A DNA stretch of 22,930 nucleotides from Candidatus Corynebacterium faecipullorum (GCA_019114925.1 DXEO01000229.1:1-22930), one strand, 5' to 3'. Shown: positions 12,830 through 21,221, counted from the first letter of the stretch. Numbers and translations are program-made. Notes: generated by a model not told the origin, from the letters alone.

Positions 12830-14041
12830 ATGCAACTGGGGGGTTACATTCAAGCACTAGCGCGTGGGCTCGACGTGGTCGAGCAATGCGCCGGTATCAC
12901 GCGCGCACAGCTGGTGCAGATGGGTGCGCGGCCTGACTTTGCGGAGAAGCTCCTCAACCTGCACGCGGTGTATTTCGGGGACACGATGTTCCGCTCCCGG
13001 CAGCGCAAAGCGCGCCGCACGGGTCACGACGTGTTCACGCTCCTCGAGATTGAGCGTTACTGTTCCAAGCTCAAAGCCCGCAAGGCGTGGGAGCTGCGCC
13101 AGTTGCTGGCTGCCACCACGCGGGAGAAAATCCCCATGGTGGCGAAGGCCAAACTCAAGGAGTGGCGCCCGCCCAAGGACCCCACGCCGGGCGTGCGGGT
13201 GACGCGGCGCGCGGGCCGCAACCACACGCTGAGCATTACGGATTCCTCGCTCAATATTTCCAAGCTGCTGGCCGTGCTTAAGACCACCGACAAGGACTTG
13301 CTCACCGCGGCGCATACCGTGTTCCGCGGCGGCGGTGGTTCCGGGCAGAAGCTGCAGTCCAACGTCATCGTGCGCTTGGATGAGCTCGACCGCATCGTGG
13401 ACGGTGATGGCGAGGAAATCGAACTGCAGCTCACCAATGGGGCGACGATGACGGGCGCGGAGTTCGTACGCGAAAAGCTTGCCGACGTCGGCCTCATCAC
13501 CCTCGTCCACCCCCATCACGGCCCCGTGAACCTGTACATGACGAGCCGCTTTGCCAACTTAAAACAGCGCCTCGCGTTGTCAGCGGAGCACCCGACGTGC
13601 GCGTGGCCGGGCTGCAACGCGCCCGCTGAGGAATCGCAGATTCATCACCTCACCCGCTTCCAAGACGGCGGGCCGACAAACATGGCAAATTTGGTGCCGC
13701 TGTGCGCGTATCACAACGCGGTCAACGACGATGATCCGGAAAAGCCCACCGGCCGCGGGCACCTCGACCGCATCGATGGCCGCGTGCACTACCTGCCGCC
13801 GTGGGCGGGGCCGCCAATTCCCATCGAAAGCCCGGCCCACCCGCCGCGCTCCGTACCGGGGCCCGCCCTAAGTTCTGGGACGCGTACAGCTGCTCGGACA
13901 TCCATGGATCCGCCGACATCCGGCCCGCCCGACCCACGTTCCGGCCCCGACCCCGGTACGACTTATGGCTCTGGCCCCGGGGCGCCGCCGCATAACTCCG
14001 GCGAACCTCCAGCCCCACCACCGAGTTCAACTAGCCCGTGA
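12830..14041 (+). CDS. DUF222/HNH endonuclease-like protein
   Basis: This 403-residue protein is of the corynebacterial HNH-signature family with an N-terminal DUF222-like helical region (about 1-240). The HNH zinc finger runs from Cys257 to His295: Cys257-Cys262, the catalytic-type pair His272-His273 in ESQIHHLTRFQDGG, Asn284/Asn287, then Cys292 and His295. The last hundred residues are Pro/Ser/Gly-rich and surely disordered. Family members occur in many copies in actinobacteria (13E12-repeat relatives) and are often linked to mobile DNA, but no natural target is known. No mobile-element partner is visible here. The message is probably leaderless from ATG 12830. It is followed by three hairpins and a long spacer. 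Confidence 0.78.
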   Translation: MQLGGYIQALARGLDVVEQCAGITRAQLVQMGARPDFAEKLLNLHAVYFGDTMFRSRQRKARRTGHDVFTLLEIERYCSKLKARKAWELRQLLAATTREKIPMVAKAKLKEWRPPKDPTPGVRVTRRAGRNHTLSITDSSLNISKLLAVLKTTDKDLLTAAHTVFRGGGGSGQKLQSNVIVRLDELDRIVDGDGEEIELQLTNGATMTGAEFVREKLADVGLITLVHPHHGPVNLYMTSRFANLKQRLALSAEHPTCAWPGCNAPAEESQIHHLTRFQDGGPTNMANLVPLCAYHNAVNDDDPEKPTGRGHLDRIDGRVHYLPPWAGPPIPIESPAHPPRSVPGPALSSGTRTAARTSMDPPTSGPPDPRSGPDPGTTYGSGPGAPPHNSGEPPAPPPSSTSP

Positions 14042-14047
14042 ATCTTC

Positions 14048-14136
14048 GCCCTGCATCCAGGGCAGAAACCTCGACCGAGACCTGTCGGCCGAGGGGCACC
14101 GGTTGCTGGTCACCGGTTCAATAGAGCAACGGTGAC
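14048..14136. terminator. Three successive hairpins after the HNH gene
   Basis: Hairpin 1 is GCCCTG (14048) with CAGGGC (14058-14063), 6 bp. Hairpin 2 is CTCGACCGA (14070-14078) with TCGGCCGAG (14085-14093), 9 bp with one mismatch. Hairpin 3 is GTCACCG(G)TT (14109-14118) with AACGGTGAC (14128-14136), with one bulge. None has a T-run, so factor-dependent termination or RNA protection is more likely than classic intrinsic termination. Confidence 0.4.
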
Positions 14137-14611
14137 GTAAGCAGCAGCCACACGCGACTAGCCACTTCAACAAGCCGCTCTAACCAGCCGCTCGCTGAGA
14201 TTTTTCGCTCGGCGTGCGGCTACTCGCGCGCGCTATAAATGTATGCGCGTCCTTGTGCCGTGCGAACTAACGCCGTCGATACTGGCAACGAGCACGCTAG
14301 CGGCATGCTCGCCCACAGTATGTAGGCTGCGGATGTGTGCTCACACGTACGTCAGCGCCATCTGGAAATTTGGTGGAGCTGACCAGCACCGTGGCCATGC
14401 AGACTCTCTATGCCGCACCGTGGGCGGAGCTCGCGGCCGCAAAGACGGTGACGACGTCAAAGCGATCAGCCACGCAAGCTTGGTGCAACGGGGCCGAAAA
14501 CGTAGAACGCGGCCGAGCCCCGTTAGTTAGGGCACGGCCGCGCTACGCAGCGTCTGGGAGTTTGCTTCGCTGCACGCTCTCTAGCACCGAGCTATGCGTG
14601 TTCCACGGAGC
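14137..14611. other. Long spacer without a credible gene, between HNH gene and guaA
   Basis: No open frame here has a convincing start, family or codon pattern. The open frames from 14243 and 14337 look fortuitous, and the second runs antisense into guaA. AGCCGCTC recurs around 14174-14195. TATAAA lies near 14235 without an obvious product. Two inverted repeats lie on the guaA side: AACGGGGC (14487-14494) with GCCCCGTT (14517-14524), and GCAGCG (14547-14552) with CGCTGC (14568-14573). The latter two may end guaA transcripts. A remnant of an inserted element or an unannotated small RNA cannot be excluded. Confidence 0.5.
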
Positions 14612-16180
14612 TTACTCCCATTCGATGGTTCCCGGCGGCTTCGACGTCACGTCGAGTACCACGCGGTTGACTTCCTTGACCTCGTTGGTGATGCGGGTGG
14701 AGATCTTCTCCAGCACGTCGTACGGCAGGCGGGTCCAGTCCGCGGTCATAGCGTCCTCAGAGGAGACCGGGCGCAGGACAATCGGGTGGCCATAGGTGCG
14801 GCCGTCGCCCTGGACGCCGACGGAGCGGACGTCGGCAAGCAGCACCACCGGGCACTGCCAAATCTCGCCGTCCAAGCCAGCGTTGGTCAGCTCAGTGCGC
14901 GCGATGAGGTCCGCCTGGCGCAGCGTCTCGAGGCGCTCCTCGGTGACCTCACCAATGATGCGGATGCCCAGGCCCGGACCCGGGAAAGGCTGGCGCGCCA
15001 CGATTTCCTCCGGCAAGCCCAACTCACGGCCGACGGCGCGCACCTCATCCTTGAAGAGCAGGCGCAGCGGCTCGACGAGCTCAAACTCGACGTCATCAGG
15101 TAGGCCGCCCACGTTGTGGTGGGACTTAATGTTCGCGGTACCATCACCGCCGCCGGACTCCACGACGTCCGGGTACAGCGTGCCCTGCACCAAGAACGCG
15201 GCGTCCTGACCCTCCAGGGCCTGGTCCACGGCGCGCTCGAAGGAGCGGATGAACTCCGCACCGATGGCCTTGCGCTTGGCCTCCGGCTCGGTCACGCCGG
15301 CCAGCTTGTTGAGGAAGGCCTCGCGCTCATCCACGGTGATGAGCTTGGCGCCAGTCGACGCCACGAAGTCCTTCTCCACCTGCTCACGCTCACCCGCGCG
15401 CAGCAGACCGTGGTCAACGAAGACACAGGTCAAACGGTCACCGATAGCGCGCTGCACCAGCGCGGCGGCTACGGCGGAATCCACGCCACCGGACAGGCCA
15501 CAGATTGCGCGGCCTTCCTCGCCGATCTGCTCGCGCACATCGTTGATGAGCTGCTCCGCAATGTTCTCTGCGGTCCAGTTCTGCTCCAAACCTGCTACCT
15601 CAGTCAGGAAGCGCGTGAGCACCTCCTGGCCGTGCGGCGAGTGAAGAACTTCCGGGTGGTACTGCACGCCGGCCATCTGCTTGGACAGGCATTCGAAGGC
15701 TGCTACGGGAGCGCCTTCCGACGACGCCGTCACGTCAAAGCCCTCCGGGGCTTCCGTGACCGAATCGCCGTGAGACATCCACACCTTGTGCGTGGATTCG
15801 AGGTCCTTGTGGAGAACGCCGCCGGACACGGTCATGTCCGTGCGGCCGTACTCGCGGGCACCCGTGGAGGCCACGGTGCCGCCCAGGGCTTGGGTCATGG
15901 ACTGGAAGCCGTAGCAGATACCAAAGACCGGGATGCCGAGCTCGAGCAGCTCCGGCTTCAGCGCGGGGGCGCCGTCCGCGTATACGGAAGACGGGCCACC
16001 GGAGAGGATCAGCGCGGCCGGATTCTTGGCCTTGATGTCCTCCACGGAGGCGGAATTGGGGACAACCTCGGAGTAGATGTTGGCCTCACGCACGCGCCGG
16101 GCGATGAGCTGCGCGTACTGGGCGCCAAAATCCACCACGAGGACAGGACGCGGGGTTGTATTTGGGTTAGTCACGGTCAT
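14612..16180 (-). CDS. guaA: GMP synthase (glutamine-hydrolysing)
   Basis: This 522-residue protein converts XMP to GMP using ATP and glutamine in the cytosol, the last step of GMP synthesis. The N-terminal class I glutamine amidotransferase carries Cys89 in GICYGFQ and the partners His175 and Glu177 in VQYHPEV. The ATP pyrophosphatase domain has the P-loop SGGVDS (230-235) and VFVDHGLLR. The C-terminal dimerisation domain ends PGTIEWE. ATG 16180 (MTVTNPNTTPRP) is chosen over an in-frame GTG at 16201 because it matches the family's usual length. The gene follows the lysR gene on the same strand with about 24 bp between them, and lies near guaB2 and guaB3. Confidence 0.96.
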   Translation of the reverse strand: MTVTNPNTTPRPVLVVDFGAQYAQLIARRVREANIYSEVVPNSASVEDIKAKNPAALILSGGPSSVYADGAPALKPELLELGIPVFGICYGFQSMTQALGGTVASTGAREYGRTDMTVSGGVLHKDLESTHKVWMSHGDSVTEAPEGFDVTASSEGAPVAAFECLSKQMAGVQYHPEVLHSPHGQEVLTRFLTEVAGLEQNWTAENIAEQLINDVREQIGEEGRAICGLSGGVDSAVAAALVQRAIGDRLTCVFVDHGLLRAGEREQVEKDFVASTGAKLITVDEREAFLNKLAGVTEPEAKRKAIGAEFIRSFERAVDQALEGQDAAFLVQGTLYPDVVESGGGDGTANIKSHHNVGGLPDDVEFELVEPLRLLFKDEVRAVGRELGLPEEIVARQPFPGPGLGIRIIGEVTEERLETLRQADLIARTELTNAGLDGEIWQCPVVLLADVRSVGVQGDGRTYGHPIVLRPVSSEDAMTADWTRLPYDVLEKISTRITNEVKEVNRVVLDVTSKPPGTIEWE

Positions 16181-16204
16181 CAGTTTAACGCAAGAACCCA
16201 CGCC

Positions 16205-17131
16205 CTAGACCGCAGGGAGTGGCCCAAAATCTTTAGCGGTGGCAGCCGCCTTGCCTAGCGCCTCCCGGAACGCCCGCAGAGCGGGGTGCCCCTCGCGCCC
16301 GGCGCGCACCGCGGTGTAGAGCGTGCGGGTGGGATTACCGGGCAAGGCAACCACGCGCACGCCTTCGATCTCATCAAGAAAAAGGTCCGAAATCACCGCC
16401 ACCGCGTGGCCCGTGCGCACCAAGTGCGCGTGCAAGAAGGGATCCGGGGTTTCATAGAGCACGCTGGGGTTAAAACCATGCCGGCGGCACAGCCTGTGAA
16501 CGAAGCGCCCTAGTAAAAACTCCTCCGGATCCATGGCAAAAGGGATTTCGTCATCGAACGCTGCAAAATCCTCTAAGCGCAACTCGCTCCAGGGTCCGGT
16601 GAGTGGGGTGATGAGGCGAAGGGGGTCGTCGAGAAGCAGCTCCCGGTGGGTGTGCTCATCCGTGGCTGGCATGTCCGACTCATACTCTTCACCCAGGATG
16701 AGGTCCACCTCCCGGCGCGCCAGCAGCTCCATCGCGCCATCGGCTTCGCGCTGGATGATTTGCACGCGCAGGTCCGGGTACTCCCTGGCCAGCTCCGTCA
16801 GCGCCCGCGGGACCAGCGAGGACATGATGGTTTGAAATGTCGTGACCTTAATCGTGCCGCGCACCGCGTTGGTCGATGCCACGACCTGCGACTCCGCCTC
16901 ATCCGCCAACGCGAGCATCCGCTCCGCGTAGGAGGCAAGGATTTCTCCCTGCTCCGTCAGCCGCACGCGCCGGCCGACCTTCTCATAGAGTGCCACGCCG
17001 ACATCTTTTTCACACTGTGCCAGTTGTTGGGAGATAGCCGAGTGCGTATAACGCAGCGATTCCGCCACCGCGGTGACAGTGCCGAGGCGTTGCAGCTCGT
17101 AGAGAACGCGCAGACGGTGCAGATCCAACAT
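16205..17131 (-). CDS. LysR-family transcriptional regulator
   Basis: This 308-residue protein has an N-terminal winged helix-turn-helix (LDLHRLRVLYELQRLGTVTA, then YTHSAISQQLAQCEKDVG as the recognition part) and a two-lobed co-inducer domain from about residue 90 (GTIKVTTFQTIMSSLVPRAL). It is divergent from an EamA-type exporter with about 65-75 bp between starts, the usual layout of an LTTR and its target gene. The intergenic DNA carries two inverted repeats and a repeated CTAACAG. It could also read through into guaA. The ligand is unknown; an amino acid or nucleobase-type metabolite exported by the neighbour is the simplest guess. Confidence 0.88.
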   Translation of the reverse strand: MLDLHRLRVLYELQRLGTVTAVAESLRYTHSAISQQLAQCEKDVGVALYEKVGRRVRLTEQGEILASYAERMLALADEAESQVVASTNAVRGTIKVTTFQTIMSSLVPRALTELAREYPDLRVQIIQREADGAMELLARREVDLILGEEYESDMPATDEHTHRELLLDDPLRLITPLTGPWSELRLEDFAAFDDEIPFAMDPEEFLLGRFVHRLCRRHGFNPSVLYETPDPFLHAHLVRTGHAVAVISDLFLDEIEGVRVVALPGNPTRTLYTAVRAGREGHPALRAFREALGKAAATAKDFGPLPAV

Positions 17132-17141
17132 GACAGAATTC

Positions 17142-17182
17142 CTAACAGGTACGTGTTAAAAACTGTAGATAGACTAACAGTT
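17142..17182. promoter_or_regulatory. LysR-type operator region between the regulator and exporter genes
   Basis: TAACA-N6-TGTTA (17143-17158) and AACTGT-N10-ACAGTT (17161-17182) are two perfect inverted repeats. CTAACAG occurs in both (17142 and 17175), 33 bp apart, about three DNA turns, so a LysR tetramer could bind both. TAGACT (17170-17175) is a possible -10 for the exporter gene. Confidence 0.55.
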
Positions 17183-17205
17183 CTTCCCGCCCCACAATGG
17201 ACTGC

Positions 17206-18183
17206 ATGACCAATCCCCTTGCCGTTCTGTGCGTTATTGGCTCGTGCATTTCACTCCAGCTCGGCGCGAGCCTCGCCATTCAGCTCTTCCCCATTGGCGG
17301 TCCGTGGGGCACCGCCTCGCTGCGCCTGCTCTTTGCCGCCGTGATTCTGCTCGCCATTGCTCGACCGCGCGTGCACACATGGAGCCGTGAGAAATGGATC
17401 TCCGCCACCATTTTCGGCCTCACTCTGGGCCTGATGAATGGATTTTTCTATTCCGGCATCGAGTTGGTTGCTCTGGGCCCTGCGGTCACCATCGAGTTCC
17501 TCGGGCCACTGCTGCTAGCGGCCTGTCTCTCACGCTCGCTTCGCGACGCCACCTGCGTCGCCCTCGCCCTTCTCGGCATGGGCCTGATGGGACTGGACTC
17601 CTTCAACGGAGATCCCCTCGACCTGCGTGGCGTGTGCTTCTTGCTGTGTGCCGGCGCGATGTGGGCTGCTTACATCCTGGCCAGCAAGAAGGCCGGCGCG
17701 CTCTTTAGCGGCCAAGACGGTTTAGCCGTGGCCTTCCTCATCGGCGGCCTCGTGCTCCTACCGGTAGGAGGGCGCGGCGCGGTGACATTGGCCAGCGATC
17801 CTTCGCTGCTGCTGCTCGCTCTGGGCACGGGCGTGCTGGCCTCGCTCATCCCCTATTCATTGGAATTCCTTGCGCTGCGCAGGCTTGCGCCCAACGTCTT
17901 TTCGATCCTCATCGCCCTGGAGCCCGTCTTCGCCGCACTCTTTGGCTGGCTCCTGCTTTCCCAGAATATTTCTCAGCTCAAGCTGGCGGCTATTGGGCTG
18001 GTCGTGGTGGCCTCGGTGCTGCAAACCATGGCGCCGGCGCGCGGGCGCGTGGTTTTCCGCAAGGTAGCACTGCGCCCACGCAGTCTGAAGAAACCCCGGC
18101 TGCTGTGGTTTCAGAAGCCACGCAATCGCAGCTGTAGCTCCACCATTGAAGCACCATCGGTGCTCAACCCGACAGAGCGCTAA
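17206..18183 (+). CDS. EamA/RhtA-type metabolite exporter
   Basis: This 325-residue protein from ATG 17206 is a ten-helix EamA (DMT superfamily) transporter. Two repeats are visible: the first with LGASLAIQLFPIGGPWGTAS and RLLFAAVILL, the second with GTGVLASLIPYSLEFLALRR and a PNVFSILIALEPVFAALFGW block, a typical RhtA/YddG feature. A basic tail of about 45 residues follows the last helix and is probably cytosolic. ATG 17197 (three residues longer) is an alternative; neither has a ribosome site. Relatives export threonine, homoserine or related amino acids; the substrate here is unproven. The adjacent LysR gene is the likely regulator. Confidence 0.85.
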   Translation: MTNPLAVLCVIGSCISLQLGASLAIQLFPIGGPWGTASLRLLFAAVILLAIARPRVHTWSREKWISATIFGLTLGLMNGFFYSGIELVALGPAVTIEFLGPLLLAACLSRSLRDATCVALALLGMGLMGLDSFNGDPLDLRGVCFLLCAGAMWAAYILASKKAGALFSGQDGLAVAFLIGGLVLLPVGGRGAVTLASDPSLLLLALGTGVLASLIPYSLEFLALRRLAPNVFSILIALEPVFAALFGWLLLSQNISQLKLAAIGLVVVASVLQTMAPARGRVVFRKVALRPRSLKKPRLLWFQKPRNRSCSSTIEAPSVLNPTER

Positions 18184-18215
18184 GCCAGCACACGATCCGC
18201 CGGGACAGCGAAGTA

Positions 18216-18234
18216 GATCGAAGCTGTGTCGATC
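18216..18234. terminator. Hairpin after the exporter gene
   Basis: GATCGA (18216-18221) and TCGATC (18229-18234) pair perfectly around a 7-nt loop, 33 bp after the exporter stop. No T-run follows, so termination is only suggested. Confidence 0.3.
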
Positions 18235-18257
18235 AGCGCAGTACCCCTCCGGCAGTC

Positions 18258-18352
18258 GGCAGCCGCTCCTACAAGTAGCCACGCCCGCAGGCAGCCGCTC
18301 CTACAAGTAGCCACACCCGCAGTTAGCCGCGCCTACGGGTAGCTAGTCTCCG
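18258..18352. repeat. 32-bp tandem repeat, two near-identical copies plus a degenerate third
   Basis: Copies at 18258-18289 and 18290-18321 differ by one base (CCACGCCC versus CCACACCC). The third, from 18322, keeps AGCCGC.CCTAC..GTAGC. Each unit contains CTAC-N2-GTAG, a small inverted repeat, and starts GGCAGCCGCTCC. It lies between the convergent exporter gene and guaB3. A short hairpin-like pair GCTAG/CTAGC (18342-18364) reaches into the guaB3 stop. Confidence 0.8.
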
Positions 18353-18359
18353 TGAGAGG

Positions 18360-19556
18360 CTAGCGGACGGCCAGACCAACCTTCTGGAAGGACTTCAAAT
18401 CCGTGTAGCCGCACTTTGCCATGGCGCGCTTGAGCCCGCCAACCAGGTTGAGCTCACCCAGCGGCTCATTGGACGGGCCATGAAGCACGACCTCGAGGGA
18501 GGTCGCACCAGCTGAGGCACCCCCGGTGGCCTCAGAAGTGCCGGCACCAGAAGCATCAGCGTCAGAAGCATCGGCGCCAAAAGTGCCGGTACCCAGGAGG
18601 GCATCGGCCACGCCAACCGGCTCGATGAGGCCACGCGGGAAACGCGGGTGGCCGGCTGTGGACGGCCAGTACCAGCCCTTGCCGCCGGCCTCCGCGGCCC
18701 GGGCCAACACTGGCCCCAGAACGACACCATCGGCTCCACAAGCAATGGCCTTGGCGATGTCTGCGGAGGTGAAGATGTCGCCGTCGGCAAGCACGTGCAC
18801 GTAGCGTCCCCCGGTCTCATCCAGGTAGTCGCGGCGTGCGGCCGCAACATCCGCGATGGTCGTCGCCATGGGGATATCAATGCCGACGGTCTCCGGATTG
18901 GTGTTCACACCAGAGCCAACGATGATGCCCGCAGCACCCGCGCGCATCAGGTGCAGCGCCGTGGTGTAATCCGCCACGCCACCGGCAATCACCGGGGTAT
19001 CCAGCGAGCCGATGAACTCCTTCAAGTTGAGCGGCTCGCCGCCAGTCTGCACGTGCTCGGCGGAAATCAAAGTGCCGTGGATGAACAGCAGCTCCGCGCC
19101 GGCCTTAATAACCACGGGCGCCAGCTCGCGGGCGTGCTGCGGGGACACGCGCACGGCCACGGTTACACCGGCATCGCGCACCTGCGCGATGCGCTCGGCC
19201 AGCAGTTCCTCGTTCAGCGGTGCTGCGTGCAGCTCCTGCAGCGTCGACAGGTCGCCGAAGTTCTCCGTCACGCGGGCAATCGCGCCCTCCAGATCCTCGT
19301 GGCGGCCCCACAGCCCCTCCGCGTTGATAACACCCAGGCCACCCTGCTTGCCCATCGCGATAACAAACTCGGGAGTGGCCAGCGCATCAGTCGGAGCGGA
19401 GACGAACGGCACGTCAAAGGTGTAGGCATCGATGTGCCACGAGGTGTCCACGTCCTTGGAGGAACGGGTGCGGCGAGTCGGCACCAGGGAAATCTGGTTC
19501 AGGTCATAGGTGCGGCGTGCCTCGCGGCCGACGCCGATTTCTACGTAATCGCGCAT
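18360..19556 (-). CDS. guaB3: GuaB3, IMP dehydrogenase-related protein without CBS domains
   Basis: This 398-residue protein has a TIM-barrel related to IMP dehydrogenase but lacks the two CBS domains. The start MRDYVEIGVGREARRTYDLN, then SAPTDALATPEFVIAMGKQG and DVAAARRDYLDETGGRYVHV, are typical of actinobacterial GuaB3. In the catalytic-loop position (VGSGVNTNPETVG, 213-225) there is no Cys, unlike GSICTTR in GuaB2, so it is probably not an active IMP dehydrogenase. Residues about 325-352 are an Ala/Ser/Gly/Thr-rich insertion, encoded by DNA with short tandem repeats (CAGAAGCATCAGCGT-like, 18548-18577). It follows guaB2 after a 9-bp gap, with the site AAGGACTAAGA before ATG overlapping the guaB2 stop, so the two are one operon. 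Its real function is unclear in most actinobacteria. Confidence 0.9.
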   Translation of the reverse strand: MRDYVEIGVGREARRTYDLNQISLVPTRRTRSSKDVDTSWHIDAYTFDVPFVSAPTDALATPEFVIAMGKQGGLGVINAEGLWGRHEDLEGAIARVTENFGDLSTLQELHAAPLNEELLAERIAQVRDAGVTVAVRVSPQHARELAPVVIKAGAELLFIHGTLISAEHVQTGGEPLNLKEFIGSLDTPVIAGGVADYTTALHLMRAGAAGIIVGSGVNTNPETVGIDIPMATTIADVAAARRDYLDETGGRYVHVLADGDIFTSADIAKAIACGADGVVLGPVLARAAEAGGKGWYWPSTAGHPRFPRGLIEPVGVADALLGTGTFGADASDADASGAGTSEATGGASAGATSLEVVLHGPSNEPLGELNLVGGLKRAMAKCGYTDLKSFQKVGLAVR

Positions 19557-19565
19557 TCTTAGTCC

Positions 19566-21080
19566 TTAGCGGTAGTTCGGAGCTTCGACGATCTGCTGGA
19601 GGTGGTGCGGGTGAGACTCCTTGAGCCCCGCAGCAGTGATCTGGACAAACTGCTTGGTCTTCAGCTCAGCCAAGGTGGCGGAGCCGGTGTAACCCATCGA
19701 GGCGCGCAGGCCGCCCACAATCTGGTGGACGATGGCGTCGATATCACCGCGGAAAGGAACGCGCCCCTCCACGCCTTCCGGCACCAGCTTGTCCTCGCTC
19801 TTAACATCGGCCTGGAAGTAACGGTCCTTGGAGTAGGAGCGCTTCTCCCCCGACAGGCCGCGGCCCTGCATGGCGCCCATGGAGCCCATGCCGCGGTAAC
19901 GCTTGTATTGCTTGCCCTGGACCACGACGATGTCACCCGGCGCCTCCGTGGTGCCGGCCAACATGGAGCCCAACATGACGGTATCGGCGCCGGCCGCTAG
20001 GGCCTTGGCGACGTCACCGGAGTACTGCATACCGCCGTCACCAATGACCGGCACACCAGCCGGGCCTGCCACGGCGGCTGCCTCCATGATGGCGGTGATC
20101 TGCGGGGCACCTACACCCGCCACGACGCGCGTAGTGCAGATGGAGCCCGGTCCGATACCGACCTTGATGGCGTCGGCGCCGGCCTCGATCATGTCGCGTG
20201 CAGCCGCACGGGTGGCCAGGTTGCCACCGATGACGTCAATGCGATCACCAAAGTCCTTCTGCACGCGGGAAACCATCTCCAGCACACGGTTGTTGTGGGC
20301 GTGGGCGGAGTCGACGACGAGGACGTCTACGCCGGCGTCGACAAGCTGGCCTGCGCGCTGGTAGGACTCTTCACCGGTACCGATGCCCGCCGCCACGAGC
20401 AAGCGCCCGGAAGCATCCTTGGAGGCGTTGGGGAATTGCTCAGTCTTGACGAAGTCCTTGACGGTGATGAGGCCAACGAGCTTGTTTGCATCGTCGACGA
20501 TGGGCAGCTTCTCTACCTTGTTGGCGGACAGCAGCTCCAGCGCCTCCTCCTTGCTGACACCTTCCTTGGCCACGACGAGCGGCATCGGGGTCATGATTTC
20601 AGAAACCTTACGGGAGAAATCCGACTCGAAGCGCATGTCACGGTTGGTGCAGATACCCACGAGGGTGCCTTGCTTATCGACGACCGGCAGGCCCGAGATC
20701 CGGTACCGCGCGCACAGCGTGTCTACTTCGTCGATAGTCATGTCCGGGGTTGCCGTGACCGGGTCGGTGACCATGCCGGACTCGGAGCGCTTCACAATCT
20801 CTACTTGTTGAGCCTGCTCCTCTGCGGAAAGGTTGCGGTGCAGGACGCCAATGCCGCCCTGACGCGCCATGCCGATGGCCATGCGGGCCTCGGTCACCGT
20901 ATCCATCGCGGCGGATGCCAGCGGCACGCCGAGACGAATGTTGCGGGTGAACTGCGCCGAGGTATCCACCTCGGAGGGAACGACGTTGGATTCTGCTGGA
21001 AGCAGCAGAACATCATCAAAGGTAAGGCCGTAGAGTGCAATCTTGTCGGGGTTGTCTCCGCCGGTGTGGACGTGGCTCAT
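19566..21080 (-). CDS. guaB: IMP dehydrogenase GuaB (GuaB2)
   Basis: This 504-residue protein converts IMP to XMP with NAD+, the rate-setting step towards GMP. The TIM barrel begins GLTFDDVLLLPAESNVVPSE. Two CBS domains occupy about 105-215 (MVTDPVTATPDMTIDEVD, then VSEIMTPMPLVV), and these usually bind adenine nucleotides. The catalytic loop GIGPGSICTTRV carries Cys315, and the flap contains YRGMGSMGAM with a downstream RSYSKDRYF. Length is normal. It is the first gene of the guaB2-guaB3 operon and divergent from the DUF5319 gene, as in mycobacteria. An AGGAG lies rather far (about 13 bases) before the ATG; the start matches family N-termini. Confidence 0.96.
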   Translation of the reverse strand: MSHVHTGGDNPDKIALYGLTFDDVLLLPAESNVVPSEVDTSAQFTRNIRLGVPLASAAMDTVTEARMAIGMARQGGIGVLHRNLSAEEQAQQVEIVKRSESGMVTDPVTATPDMTIDEVDTLCARYRISGLPVVDKQGTLVGICTNRDMRFESDFSRKVSEIMTPMPLVVAKEGVSKEEALELLSANKVEKLPIVDDANKLVGLITVKDFVKTEQFPNASKDASGRLLVAAGIGTGEESYQRAGQLVDAGVDVLVVDSAHAHNNRVLEMVSRVQKDFGDRIDVIGGNLATRAAARDMIEAGADAIKVGIGPGSICTTRVVAGVGAPQITAIMEAAAVAGPAGVPVIGDGGMQYSGDVAKALAAGADTVMLGSMLAGTTEAPGDIVVVQGKQYKRYRGMGSMGAMQGRGLSGEKRSYSKDRYFQADVKSEDKLVPEGVEGRVPFRGDIDAIVHQIVGGLRASMGYTGSATLAELKTKQFVQITAAGLKESHPHHLQQIVEAPNYR

Positions 21081-21192
21081 GAGGGTGGGGCTCTCCTAAA
21101 CTGACCAGATAGTTGTATGTGGTAGCCCTCACTGTAGTGCGTGGACGCCCCGTAGTGGTAGCCGTGGGTATAGAAAAAGTCTCTATAGGGAA

Positions 21193-21221
21193 TTGCCTTG
21201 CGCGCACAGAGTCAATAGGCT
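21193..21221 (+). promoter_or_regulatory. Promoter of the DUF5319 gene (leaderless)
   Basis: TTGCCT (21193-21198) and TAGGCT (21216-21221) are 17 bases apart, and GTG 21229 begins 7 bases after the -10. Transcription should start at the start codon. Confidence 0.6.

Noticed and set aside
14243..14530. Plus-strand open frame as a real gene
   Set aside because: The product resembles no family, is Cys/Arg/Thr-biased and overlaps another open frame. TATAAA upstream alone is not enough.
14337..14795. Plus-strand open frame running into guaA
   Set aside because: Its second half is antisense to the conserved guaA 3' end, so the open length is a by-product of codon bias.
18258..18352. Tandem repeats as a CRISPR array
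   Set aside because: The units abut with no unique spacers, there are fewer than three intact copies, and no cas genes are nearby.
19602..21104. Plus-strand open frames antisense to guaB2
   Set aside because: They are complementary to a highly conserved gene and have no recognisable domains.
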